Source: Desulfobacula sp. (GTDB lineage Bacteria; Desulfobacterota; Desulfobacteria; Desulfobacterales; Desulfobacteraceae). From it: DNA of 10,569 nucleotides. Positions 1 to 6,393 of this stretch are shown here, one piece after another. The notes beneath the pieces are model-generated. The model was not told the origin of the DNA, did no database searches, and saw nothing but the letters and a program-made list of their open reading frames with translations. The stretch is taken from positions 1 through 10,569 of the forward strand of contig JAOZRI010000060.1 of NCBI GenBank assembly GCA_029940235.1, in the 5' to 3' direction. Numbering within the stretch: position 1 is the stretch's first letter; each line of letters begins with the position of its first letter. The position numbers and the translations under genes are program-made.

Positions 1-842
1 GTTACAAGTAAAGTCTGTTCAAATTGTGCAGATAAAGAGCCGTCATTTGTCATGGCTGTCCACCTGTCTTCAAGCACATGGAGTTCTTTTTTCCCAAGAT
101 TAATCATGGGTTCAATGGTAAATACCATTCCAGGAACAAGGGTGATGCCATCCCCCCTTTTCCCAAAATGCATAACCTGGGGCTGCTCATGGAAATCAAT
201 GCCTACTCCGTGACCTATAAATTCTCTCACCACAGAACACCCTTGAGATTCTGCATAATCCTGAATGGCAAATCCAATATCTCCAAGTGTTGCACCGGGA
301 GCTATTGCTTCAATACCCATTTTTAAAGACTGGGCTGCAACATTAACTATTTTTTCCCCCTCTTTTGTTGGAGTTCCCACAAAAAAAGTCTTACTGGCAT
401 CTGCATAATAGCCATCCAAAATTGGTGTGATATCAACATTTACAATATCGCCATCTTCCAAAAAACGCTCCCCTGGAATACCATGGCAGATAACATCATT
501 GATTGAGACACAGACACTTTTAGGAAAGCCCCTATAATTCAGAGGAGCTGGAACTGCTCCTGCCTTAATTGTCTCTTCATGGACAAAGGTATTGATATCA
601 TCGGTTTTAAGTCCCGGCCTGATCATTGTTTCAACCCGGTCAAGAATTGATAATAAAAGTTCTCCGCTTTTCCTTATGCCCTGAATCTGAACGGCATTCT
701 TTAAGGTAATATCATATCTTCGTTTGTATTCCTCTTTAATACTGACTTCTATTTTTTTATTTCGACAGCAGTTTTTATATTTTTTCCCGCTGCCGCAGGG
801 GCAGGGGCTGTTTTGTCCGATTTTGACCGACTTTAGTTTCAT
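1..842 (-). CDS. map: Type I methionine aminopeptidase with N-terminal SEC-C motif (3' end cut by window edge)
   Basis: This enzyme removes the initiator methionine from new cytosolic proteins. The reading frame opens at ATG 842 and gives 280 complete codons without a stop before the left edge, so only a short C-terminal end is missing. The five metal ligands expected of the pita-bread fold are all visible: D137 (in NVDIT), D148 (YADASKTF), H211 (GHGVG), E244 (TIEPM) and E275 (FEQTLLV). The substrate-contacting histidines H120 and H218 are also there. Residues 12-26 hold a SEC-C zinc motif (CPCGSGKKYKNCC, with C14, C16, C25 and C26). This is known as an N-terminal addition in a subset of type Ia enzymes and probably aids ribosome or protein contact, which is inference. 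The gene starts 29 bp after miaB and is probably the last or next-to-last gene of the DUF4911-miaB-map operon. Confidence 0.95.
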   Translation of the reverse strand, partial: MKLKSVKIGQNSPCPCGSGKKYKNCCRNKKIEVSIKEEYKRRYDITLKNAVQIQGIRKSGELLLSILDRVETMIRPGLKTDDINTFVHEETIKAGAVPAPLNYRGFPKSVCVSINDVICHGIPGERFLEDGDIVNVDITPILDGYYADASKTFFVGTPTKEGEKIVNVAAQSLKMGIEAIAPGATLGDIGFAIQDYAESQGCSVVREFIGHGVGIDFHEQPQVMHFGKRGDGITLVPGMVFTIEPMINLGKKELHVLEDRWTAMTNDGSLSAQFEQTLLV

Positions 843-850
843 CTGATTTA

Positions 851-877
851 AAGCTCCTGTGAGTTAAGCTCCTATGA
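851..877 (-). promoter_or_regulatory. Tandem Shine-Dalgarno sequences before map
   Basis: The minus strand carries AGGAG twice, at 873-869 and 858-854. Each sits inside a 12-bp direct repeat that differs at one position (851-862 and 866-877 on the plus strand, unit offset 15 bp). The upstream copy overlaps the miaB stop codon TAG. The downstream copy lies 11 nt before the map ATG and is the one placed to act on it. The duplication looks like a small tandem copy event; whether the first copy does anything is unknown. Confidence 0.55.
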
Positions 878-2296
878 TTTAAATTCATGGGGATAGCCCC
901 ATAATGAATGGGGATAAGCATTTTTAATTTTAATTTTTACAAGATCACCGATTTTTGCATATTGGGATGGGAAATGAACAATTTTATTACAGGCACTTCT
1001 TCCTGTCATCTGCTCCATATTGCCTTTAATTTTATCAAATCCATTATGTTGTTTTGCACTTTTTCCCTGGACCAGTATTTCAAGATCTCTGCCTATTAAA
1101 CTCAAATTCTTCTCTTTTGTATAGTGTTCTTGTAATTCCAATAATTTATTGAGTCTGTCAAGTTTTTCTTTTTCATCAATCTGATGTGAAAATTTTGCAG
1201 CAGGTGCAGATGATCTGTCAGAATAGGCAAAGGCAAAGATAGAATCAAACCTGATTTCACGCAAAAGCTCCATTGTATCATTAAAATCATCTCTTGTTTC
1301 AGAAGGGAACCCTACAATAATATCAGTTGAGATTCCAATATCAGGACACTGTTTTCTAAGATCACTTATTCTTTTAATATAGGTTTGTCGTGAATATCCT
1401 CTGTTCATCTTTTTTAAGATATTGTCTGATCCAGACTGCACTGGCAGATGAAGGTGATTGCAGACTTTATCAAGATCTCTTATTGCATTGATCAACTCCA
1501 TGGAGAGATCTTTAGGGTGGGAAGTTGCAAATCTTACTCTTTTAATCCCTTTAACTGCATTCACCTTGACCAGAAGTTGTGCAAAGGAGATCTGACCCTC
1601 TTTAATCCCGTATGAATTAACATTTTGGCCCAGAAGATTAATCTCCTTTACTCCGGATTGTGCAAGAGTGTCAATTTCCTTTATAATACTGTCAGGGTTG
1701 CGGCTTCTCTCTTTACCCCTGACATATGGCACAACACAATAGGTACAAAAATTTTCACACCCCTGCATTATTGTAACAAACCGGGAGATTGAATTTTCTT
1801 TATCACGAGAAGTGTCCACTCCTGGATTATCAAGCACAGAATTATCAGATCCAAAATCATCATACCCTGCAATATCAAAAGGGGTTTCATAAATTTGTGC
1901 AGAATCATCTATATCCACAATTTTATTTTTGCCTGCTTTCACAGTTTCAATATGCTGACCAAACCTTGCAAAAGCCTGTGTTCCCAGAACAATATCAAGA
2001 TGGGGCACTCTTTTAAAGGCTTTTTTGCCCTCCTGCTGAGCCACACACCCTGCCATGACTATGATCATATTGGGTTTTCTTTTTTTAATTTTTGCAAACC
2101 GCCCCAGAAAACTAAATGCCTTCTCTTCAGCCTTATGGCGAATGGAACAGGTGTTACAGACAACAATATCTGCCTTATCCATATCACGGGTCTGTTCATA
2201 TCCTTTAAAACCTAATATTATGGCAAGCTTTTCAGAATCATAAACATTCATCTGACAGCCAATAGTGTTTATATATGCATACTCCTTAAATTTCAT
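872..2296 (-). CDS. miaB: tRNA-2-methylthio-N6-dimethylallyladenosine synthase (MiaB)
   Basis: MiaB is a radical-SAM methylthiotransferase that converts i6A37 to ms2i6A37 in tRNAs reading UNN codons, in the cytosol. From the chosen ATG at 2296 the product is 474 aa, the usual family length. The N-terminal MTTase domain shows the three auxiliary-cluster cysteines C14 (IGCQMN), C50 (CNTCSIR) and C84 (MAGCVAQ). The radical-SAM motif is C180-x3-C184-x2-C187 (GCENFCTYC). It is followed by the conserved PYVRGKERSR stretch (190-199), then LLGQNVNSYG and the ATSHPKDL and HLHLPVQSGS segments. A TRAM-like RNA-binding region occupies about the last 65 residues. The frame runs upstream to a GTG at 2323, but family alignment (MKFKEYAYINTIGCQMN) supports ATG 2296. 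That start overlaps the end of the DUF4911 gene by 11 bp, suggesting translational coupling. Confidence 0.97.
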   Translation of the reverse strand: MKFKEYAYINTIGCQMNVYDSEKLAIILGFKGYEQTRDMDKADIVVCNTCSIRHKAEEKAFSFLGRFAKIKKRKPNMIIVMAGCVAQQEGKKAFKRVPHLDIVLGTQAFARFGQHIETVKAGKNKIVDIDDSAQIYETPFDIAGYDDFGSDNSVLDNPGVDTSRDKENSISRFVTIMQGCENFCTYCVVPYVRGKERSRNPDSIIKEIDTLAQSGVKEINLLGQNVNSYGIKEGQISFAQLLVKVNAVKGIKRVRFATSHPKDLSMELINAIRDLDKVCNHLHLPVQSGSDNILKKMNRGYSRQTYIKRISDLRKQCPDIGISTDIIVGFPSETRDDFNDTMELLREIRFDSIFAFAYSDRSSAPAAKFSHQIDEKEKLDRLNKLLELQEHYTKEKNLSLIGRDLEILVQGKSAKQHNGFDKIKGNMEQMTGRSACNKIVHFPSQYAKIGDLVKIKIKNAYPHSLWGYPHEFKS

Positions 2297-2495
2297 TAAA
2301 TTTAAAATCCCTTTGCAGATCACTGATTATCATTTGAGCTGTTTTTACACGTTCAGGAGCAATGGCAAGTCTTATATGACCCTTTGCAGCATCCAGAGTA
2401 GTGGCTACTGCCACACCTTCATGACCTTCAAAAATAAATTTTATAAACCCTATCATGGTTTTTTCAACACTGTACTCTTTAAGAATAGTTTTCAT
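2286..2495 (-). CDS. Small DUF4911-like protein upstream of miaB
   Basis: This is a 69-residue soluble protein with no signal peptide, membrane segment or cysteines. It has an alternating beta/alpha look: an N-terminal strand, then FIKFIFEGHEGVAVATTLD, a GHIRLAIAP strand and a C-terminal helix (VKTAQMIISDLQRDF). The pattern of a FxxEGxxGxAxxxTxD segment followed by a xIxLxxxP strand resembles DUF4911, a small family of unknown function that I recall beside miaB in Desulfobacterota. The family assignment is by eye. It is the first gene of the miaB operon and its last 11 bp overlap the miaB start, so the two are probably translated together. A role tied to tRNA modification or to MiaB itself is only inference from context. 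The ATG at 2495 has an AAGGGAA Shine-Dalgarno at 2512-2506, which lies in a predicted hairpin arm. Confidence 0.8.
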   Translation of the reverse strand: MKTILKEYSVEKTMIGFIKFIFEGHEGVAVATTLDAAKGHIRLAIAPERVKTAQMIISDLQRDFKFNEI

Positions 2496-2536
2496 ATATT
2501 TTTTGTTCCCTTAGTTTGAACAAGGGAATATATCAT
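2492..2536 (-). other. Possible 14-codon leader ORF overlapping the DUF4911 start
   Basis: An ATG at 2536 opens a 14-residue frame (MIYSLVQTKGTKNI) that crosses the leader hairpin. It stops at a TGA (2494-2492) that overlaps the DUF4911 ATG as ATGA. There is no clear Shine-Dalgarno in front of it, and AT-rich leaders produce such short frames by chance. I list it because of its exact junction with the next gene. Confidence 0.15.
2504..2530 (-). promoter_or_regulatory. Leader hairpin that includes the DUF4911 Shine-Dalgarno
   Basis: A perfect 7-bp inverted repeat, TTCCCTT (2506-2512) and AAGGGAA (2522-2528), is separated by 9 nt. An outer A-T pair (2504/2530) flanks a mismatched 2505/2529. 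In the minus-strand transcript the downstream arm reads AAGGGAA, which is the only Shine-Dalgarno-like sequence before the DUF4911 ATG at 2495. Folding would therefore mask ribosome binding. The stem is short with three G-C pairs, so its stability is modest and any regulatory role is inference. Confidence 0.4.
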
Positions 2537-2599
2537 TTCTAATAAAAATTTTAAATCTTTTAAACAATAATAATATAATTTACATTTATTATAAATTGT

Positions 2600-2629
2600 A
2601 TTATATCTTTTATCTGACTTGTGTATCAA
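2600..2629 (-). promoter_or_regulatory. Sigma-70-like promoter for the DUF4911-miaB-map operon
   Basis: On the minus strand, TTGATA (2629-2624, five of six matches to the -35 consensus) and TATAAT (2605-2600, perfect -10) are 18 bp apart. The expected start of transcription is near 2593, giving an AT-rich leader of roughly 100 nt before the DUF4911 ATG. It sits just after the terminator of the preceding EPS operon, where a new promoter is expected. AT-rich DNA gives chance matches, but position and quality agree here. Confidence 0.65.
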
Positions 2630-2661
2630 CAGCAGTGCTCTTTCGTATTTTGATATAGAAG

Positions 2662-2697
2662 ACAAAAAGGGCTTTGGTGTACAACCAAAACCCTTTT
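2662..2697 (-). terminator. Intrinsic terminator ending the EPS operon
   Basis: A 14-bp stem (arms 2684-2697 and 2665-2678) closes a 5-nt loop (2679-2683). In the minus-strand RNA the stem is complete with one G-U pair (2690/2672). Read on the plus strand, that position is a C-A mismatch, so the hairpin is better for minus-strand transcripts. The descending arm runs into five T residues (2668-2664). It lies about 34 bp after the stop of the ATPase gene and separates the EPS genes from the miaB operon. The interval 2496-2730 holds no other gene that I can support. Confidence 0.85.
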
Positions 2698-2730
2698 GTT
2701 TTATACTGGAATAAAAAACTTTGACTTTTA

Positions 2731-3846
2731 TTATGTTTTAAATTTTCTTAAAAGCAGGCGGTACCTCTCCTTAAGGCTTCCATATTTAAGAAGCAGTTTC
2801 TCTTTTTTAATTTTTTCTTCTTTTAAGGCGTTTTTCAAGTCAGACACCTTTTCATCTCTTAAAAACTCAACCCTTGATTCAATTTCTCTTGTATAATTAT
2901 GATAGAGATTCTTTAGCTGCACAAAACTGTTTTCCAGATTATTAATTTTATTGATTAAATCACCCTGCACAACCTTTTGTTCTTTTATTGAATCATCCTT
3001 TTGCTGTAAATTTTGATCGTATCTGTTTTTGGTAAAGACACCGATTCCACCTTTTTCCTGGACAACCTGATCAACAACAGAGGAGTCAATCTGTTTTTTT
3101 TCATCTGCATAGCCGTAAACAAGGGATGCATCACATAAAAGATTGATGGTTCTTGGAATACCATTTGAAATTTCAAATATTTTTTTTATGGAATCAAGGG
3201 AAAAAAGGCCTTGCTTACCTCCAGCTTTTTTTGTCCTGTAAGCAATATATTCCCCTGTTTCATCAAGGGTCATGGCAGAGAGGTGATAGCTTACAGCAAT
3301 TCTCTGGGCAAACTGTTCAAGTTTTGGATCACTGATTTTATCTCTTAATTCCGGCTGCCCTACTATCATAATCTGCAAGAGCATCTCTTCATCTGTCTGA
3401 AGATTTGAAAGCATGCGGATCTCTTCAAGAACTTCTTCGGTCAGATTCTGTGCTTCATCAATAATAAGCAGGACTTTTCTGCCCTTTGAGTATTTTTCAA
3501 TGAGAAACTCATACAATATTTCCAAAGCTTTTGCCTTGGTTATATTGTCATTATACTCAATTTCAAATTCACTTAATATCAGATTGATCAAATCATCGGA
3601 AAGCACATTGGTGTTAAAAATCACTGCCACATCCATATCAGATTCAATCTGGTTCAAAAGATAGCGGACAATGGTGGTTTTTCCTATGCCGATCTCTCCT
3701 GTGAGCATGACAAAACCTATTTTCTCTGTCAAACCGTACTCCAGAAAAGTTAATGCATTTGCATGCTTGGAGCTTAAAAAAAGATATGCAGGATTTGGCA
3801 CCAGGTTAAAGGGTTTCTCTTTAAACCCGTAAAATTGTTTATACAT
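2731..3846 (-). CDS. ExeA-like AAA+ ATPase, XrtA/PEP-CTERM-locus type, with coiled-coil tail
   Basis: This 371-residue cytosolic ATPase starts with MYKQFYGFKEKPFNLVPNPAY, the opening typical of ExeA/GspA-like secretion ATPases and of the putative secretion ATPase found in exosortase-A EPS loci. Walker A is GEIGIGKTT (50-58). Walker B is VLLIIDEAQ (125-133, D130 and E131). Sensor 1 is in IMIVGQPEL (159-167), a QRI arginine is at 182, and a sensor-2-like GIPRTINLLCD is at 229-239. From about residue 275 to the end the sequence is charged and heptad-like, ending in a basic stretch (RYRLLLRKFKT). This is a coiled-coil extension beyond the ATPase core. Its start lies 8 bp after the kinase stop, with a GGAA-type Shine-Dalgarno in the kinase's last codons, so coupling is likely. 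The exact role in polysaccharide export is unknown even for the family. Confidence 0.87.
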   Translation of the reverse strand: MYKQFYGFKEKPFNLVPNPAYLFLSSKHANALTFLEYGLTEKIGFVMLTGEIGIGKTTIVRYLLNQIESDMDVAVIFNTNVLSDDLINLILSEFEIEYNDNITKAKALEILYEFLIEKYSKGRKVLLIIDEAQNLTEEVLEEIRMLSNLQTDEEMLLQIMIVGQPELRDKISDPKLEQFAQRIAVSYHLSAMTLDETGEYIAYRTKKAGGKQGLFSLDSIKKIFEISNGIPRTINLLCDASLVYGYADEKKQIDSSVVDQVVQEKGGIGVFTKNRYDQNLQQKDDSIKEQKVVQGDLINKINNLENSFVQLKNLYHNYTREIESRVEFLRDEKVSDLKNALKEEKIKKEKLLLKYGSLKERYRLLLRKFKT

Positions 3847-3854
3847 TAACTGAA

Positions 3855-4664
3855 CTATTCCTGCTTATTGAGAACAAATCCAAGAAATTTTTCCTGGGGC
3901 AGCAGAGAGACAGCCTTTAAAACATCTTTGCGGCTAGTGGTTCCTGCTTCCACCACCATGATAATCCCATCCATCATGGGAGCCATGGAGATAGCTTCCG
4001 AGCGTTCCAGTATGGGTGCAGTATCAAAAAACACATAGCGATCATCATATCTCTCTCCCATTTCCACAACAAGCTTTTCCATCATTTCAGAAGATAGTAA
4101 TTCCGAAGAGTCATGCACTGTTCTATCACCTGAAATAAGGGTCAATTTTTCAATGCCTGGCCAGATAATCAACTCATTTAAAGGTGTATCATCAAGAAAA
4201 TAATCTATCAGGCTTGATTTACTGTCAATACCTAGATAATTATGAATATCCTGACCTTTAAAATCACAGTCAACAAGAAGAACAGTCTGTTTTAAATCCC
4301 TGGCAAAAACAAATCCCATATTTATGGCAGTTACAGTCTTTCCCTCATTTCTGTTAGGACTTGTGATCATTATGGTGTTCATTTTTCTATTTTTTGCCTG
4401 CTGATGTATCCGCGTTCGTAAAATTTTATACTGCTCAATCTCTTTACTATCAAGATAAAGGCTTACACCCCTGTTTTTTTCCACCGTATCAGGATTTATT
4501 CTATACCGGGTTGAATCTGTATATTGCGGAGCAACCCATTTGTTATTTTCTTTAACAGGTGTAATTTGTTCATCTCCAGCCTTAATTACTGCATCCACTG
4601 TCTCTGCAGCATCTCTCATGTCTCTCGTATCTTTAGCTTTATCAAGAGCTTTTCTCAGTTTCAT
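3855..4664 (-). CDS. CpsD/Wzc-like tyrosine autokinase, XrtA-locus type
   Basis: This is a BY-kinase partner of the chain-length determinant, expected at the cytoplasmic face of the inner membrane. The 269 residues have no membrane segment. Residues 1-70 are a charged, probably flexible lead. EIEQYKILRTRI (75-86) matches the E-x2-R-x2-R oligomerisation motif, with K80 in place of the first arginine. Walker A is SPNRNEGKTVT (102-112, K109), Walker A' is LLVDCD (129-134, D132 and D134) and Walker B is VFFDTAP (211-217, D214). The protein ends at LGFVLNKQE: no tyrosine follows Y210, so the usual C-terminal tyrosine cluster is missing. This could be an autokinase that uses other tyrosines, or a ParA/MinD-like ATPase without kinase activity. 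The start at ATG 4664 has an AGGAG 13 nt upstream, a rather long spacing. A large palindrome lies just before that site. Confidence 0.85.
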   Translation of the reverse strand: MKLRKALDKAKDTRDMRDAAETVDAVIKAGDEQITPVKENNKWVAPQYTDSTRYRINPDTVEKNRGVSLYLDSKEIEQYKILRTRIHQQAKNRKMNTIMITSPNRNEGKTVTAINMGFVFARDLKQTVLLVDCDFKGQDIHNYLGIDSKSSLIDYFLDDTPLNELIIWPGIEKLTLISGDRTVHDSSELLSSEMMEKLVVEMGERYDDRYVFFDTAPILERSEAISMAPMMDGIIMVVEAGTTSRKDVLKAVSLLPQEKFLGFVLNKQE

Positions 4665-4685
4665 TTTTTTATATATTCTCCTGTA

Positions 4686-4751
4686 TTAAAAGTTGCCAGT
4701 TATCAGTATTCAGTTGCCAGTAACAGCATACTGATAACTGATAACTTTTAA
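4686..4751. repeat. 66-bp imperfect palindrome between chain-length and kinase genes
   Basis: The arms are 4686-4709 and 4728-4751. From the outside in they pair 9 bp, then two mismatches, then 13 bp, around an 18-nt loop (4710-4727). The sequence also contains the heptamer TGATAAC twice in tandem (4732-4745) and the direct repeat AGTTGCCAGT (4691-4700 and 4712-4720 with a further base). It fills nearly all of the 97-bp gap: it starts 9 nt after the chain-length stop codon and ends 3 nt before the kinase Shine-Dalgarno (4682-4678). Without a following T-run it is not a standard terminator. It could be a MITE-like or REP-like element, or an RNA hairpin that sets kinase expression. Confidence 0.8.
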
Positions 4752-4760
4752 CTATCTCTT

Positions 4761-6359
4761 TTATGAAAGTCTGCGCATAATCTTCGCCCACAGGACATCA
4801 AGATCCATCATAAATTTATCAAATAGAAAAACAGCAAGAGCAATTATCACAACAATGGTGGTAACACCGATCAATTGTCTGATCATTTTCTTTGTTTTGT
4901 CTTCCCGGGTAATAATATTTGGCACTTCAGTTAAAACAGGAAACCCGGTTGCACGGGCAAGGGCTTCACCATCCCTGAAAGAGGTATCTGAAAATTCAAT
5001 AATTGAAGCAAAACCAACCCCGGCACCAATACCAAGCACAATACCAATTAGTATAATGGCAAGTCTGTTTGGCTTATATGGTTTTTCAGGAAGGCGAGCT
5101 GATTCAACAAGGGTAAATCTTTCACCTTTCTGTTTTGATTCAAGCTCTTCAGCTACCTGGGCTTCCATCATTTTACCCTGTAAATCCATGAGTTTTGTTT
5201 TAAAGTTATTTCTCTCACCTACAATGGCATTATATTTCTCTTCAACCCCTGGTGTGGATGCAAGCCTTGCCTTATAAACTTCTGTCTCTCTTTCCAGATC
5301 TTTTAAATTATTTTTAACAGATTCAATATCAGATTTAATGCCTGCAAGGCGGGAGGCAAGAGTTACATAGGCAGGATTTTTAAGGTTATCTTCTTTATCT
5401 TTTGCCTTTTTATCCTTTTGGGTTTGTTCCACCTTCAAGGATAATTCAGCTATCTCCTGTTTAAGTTTTTTAACATCGGGATATAGCTCGGAAAACTTGG
5501 TCTTTAAATTTATCAGCTCCATCTTTAAAGCCTCAAGCCTGCGTTCATCATCCTCTTTAAGTTCGTTTTGCAGCCGTGCGGAATCTATATCTTCAGGAGT
5601 ATTGGCAAGCTGTTCTTTAAGCTCACTTTTCTTCTCTTTTAAAGTCCGAAGATTCTCTTTGGCTCTCTCAATATTTCGCTGAAGATTATCTAAAGATTGC
5701 ATATTCAGCTGAAACACCTCGGGAAGAGAGTGTGCATTCTGCTGTTTAAACCGGGCCAGCTTGTTTTCATACTCTGCAAGTCTTTCCTGGATTCTCTCTT
5801 TTTCTACTTTTAAAAATTCAAAAGTACTGGAAGCCTGGTGTTTTCTAACCTTTAAATCTTCTTTTAAAAAGAGAGAAGTTATTGTATTGGCAACCCTTTG
5901 AACCTTTTGCGCATTTTCACCCTCATAGGAGAGGGTAAAAGCAATGGTTGCCGTTGCAGTTCTGCCCGATTTCCTGTCTGCAACTTCAACATTTACAGGC
6001 TCAAGAATAACATCTTGTCTCATCTTTGCGATGATTTCATCAATGGTTTTTTTCTTTTTTAAATCAGTATAAAGTTCAAACTGATTGATGAGTTCAAGAA
6101 GTCTTGATGATGTAAGCACACGCTGATTAATGCTTTGAATCCGCTGTTCTGCAAATGTTGTCATGCTGGACATAACATATTCAGCCGGAATTTCACGCTG
6201 CTCTATCAAAATTGTTGAGGTTGATTTATAAACCGGCGGCAGCAGTAGAGCCACACCGCCTGCAATGATCACGATAAGCAGGAAGGGCAATATCAGTGCC
6301 CATGCCCTTCTTTTCACTATCCTTAAATAATCACCTGTTGACAACACATTCTCTTCCAT
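4761..6359 (-). CDS. Polysaccharide chain-length determinant (Wzz/GumC-like), XrtA-locus type
   Basis: This 532-residue inner-membrane protein should set polymer length and carry polysaccharide across the periplasm. Membrane segments are predicted at about 20-40, 432-455 and 497-514. The N-terminal Wzz region (1-165) has the characteristic YKSTSTILIE strand after the first membrane segment. A long periplasmic coiled coil covers about 180-365 and includes ELYPDVKKLKQEI (291-303), a sequence typical of GumC/Wzc proteins. The proline-rich Wzz motif P424-x2-P427-x2-P430 stands directly before the second membrane segment. There is no fused kinase domain, and the kinase is the next gene. The third membrane segment near the C-terminus is a feature I associate with the exosortase-locus subfamily. 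The start ATG 6359 has an AGGA Shine-Dalgarno 6 nt upstream. The gene begins 34 bp after the barrel gene. Confidence 0.9.
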   Translation of the reverse strand: MEENVLSTGDYLRIVKRRAWALILPFLLIVIIAGGVALLLPPVYKSTSTILIEQREIPAEYVMSSMTTFAEQRIQSINQRVLTSSRLLELINQFELYTDLKKKKTIDEIIAKMRQDVILEPVNVEVADRKSGRTATATIAFTLSYEGENAQKVQRVANTITSLFLKEDLKVRKHQASSTFEFLKVEKERIQERLAEYENKLARFKQQNAHSLPEVFQLNMQSLDNLQRNIERAKENLRTLKEKKSELKEQLANTPEDIDSARLQNELKEDDERRLEALKMELINLKTKFSELYPDVKKLKQEIAELSLKVEQTQKDKKAKDKEDNLKNPAYVTLASRLAGIKSDIESVKNNLKDLERETEVYKARLASTPGVEEKYNAIVGERNNFKTKLMDLQGKMMEAQVAEELESKQKGERFTLVESARLPEKPYKPNRLAIILIGIVLGIGAGVGFASIIEFSDTSFRDGEALARATGFPVLTEVPNIITREDKTKKMIRQLIGVTTIVVIIALAVFLFDKFMMDLDVLWAKIMRRLS

Positions 6360-6393
6360 TCATTTTCCTCTTTATTATTTTTATATGACAGTT

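Noticed and set aside
1895..2215. 106-residue open frame on the plus strand inside miaB
   Set aside because: It lies antisense to the conserved MTTase domain of MiaB and its composition (F, C and H-rich) is that of a non-coding frame.
2297..2323. Extended miaB start at GTG 2323
   Set aside because: The nine added residues do not resemble the MiaB N-terminus. ATG 2296 gives the expected MKFKEYAYINTIGCQMN opening and the usual 474-residue length.
2684..2700. The terminator hairpin serving a plus-strand transcript
   Set aside because: No plus-strand gene precedes it. One stem position is a C-A mismatch on that strand but a G-U pair on the minus strand, so it serves the minus-strand operon.
3847..3854. 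Possible frameshift truncating the kinase tail before the ATPase gene
   Set aside because: Only 8 bp separate the kinase stop from the ATPase start, so there is no room for a hidden tyrosine-rich tail in another frame without running into the ATPase gene.
4686..4751. CRISPR array or attC-like site
   Set aside because: There are only two short repeat units with no regular spacers, no cas genes, and no integrase or cassette context nearby.
4855..5277. 140-residue open frame on the plus strand
   Set aside because: It is antisense to the well-supported chain-length gene, has no recognisable domain and no Shine-Dalgarno, and looks like a shadow frame.
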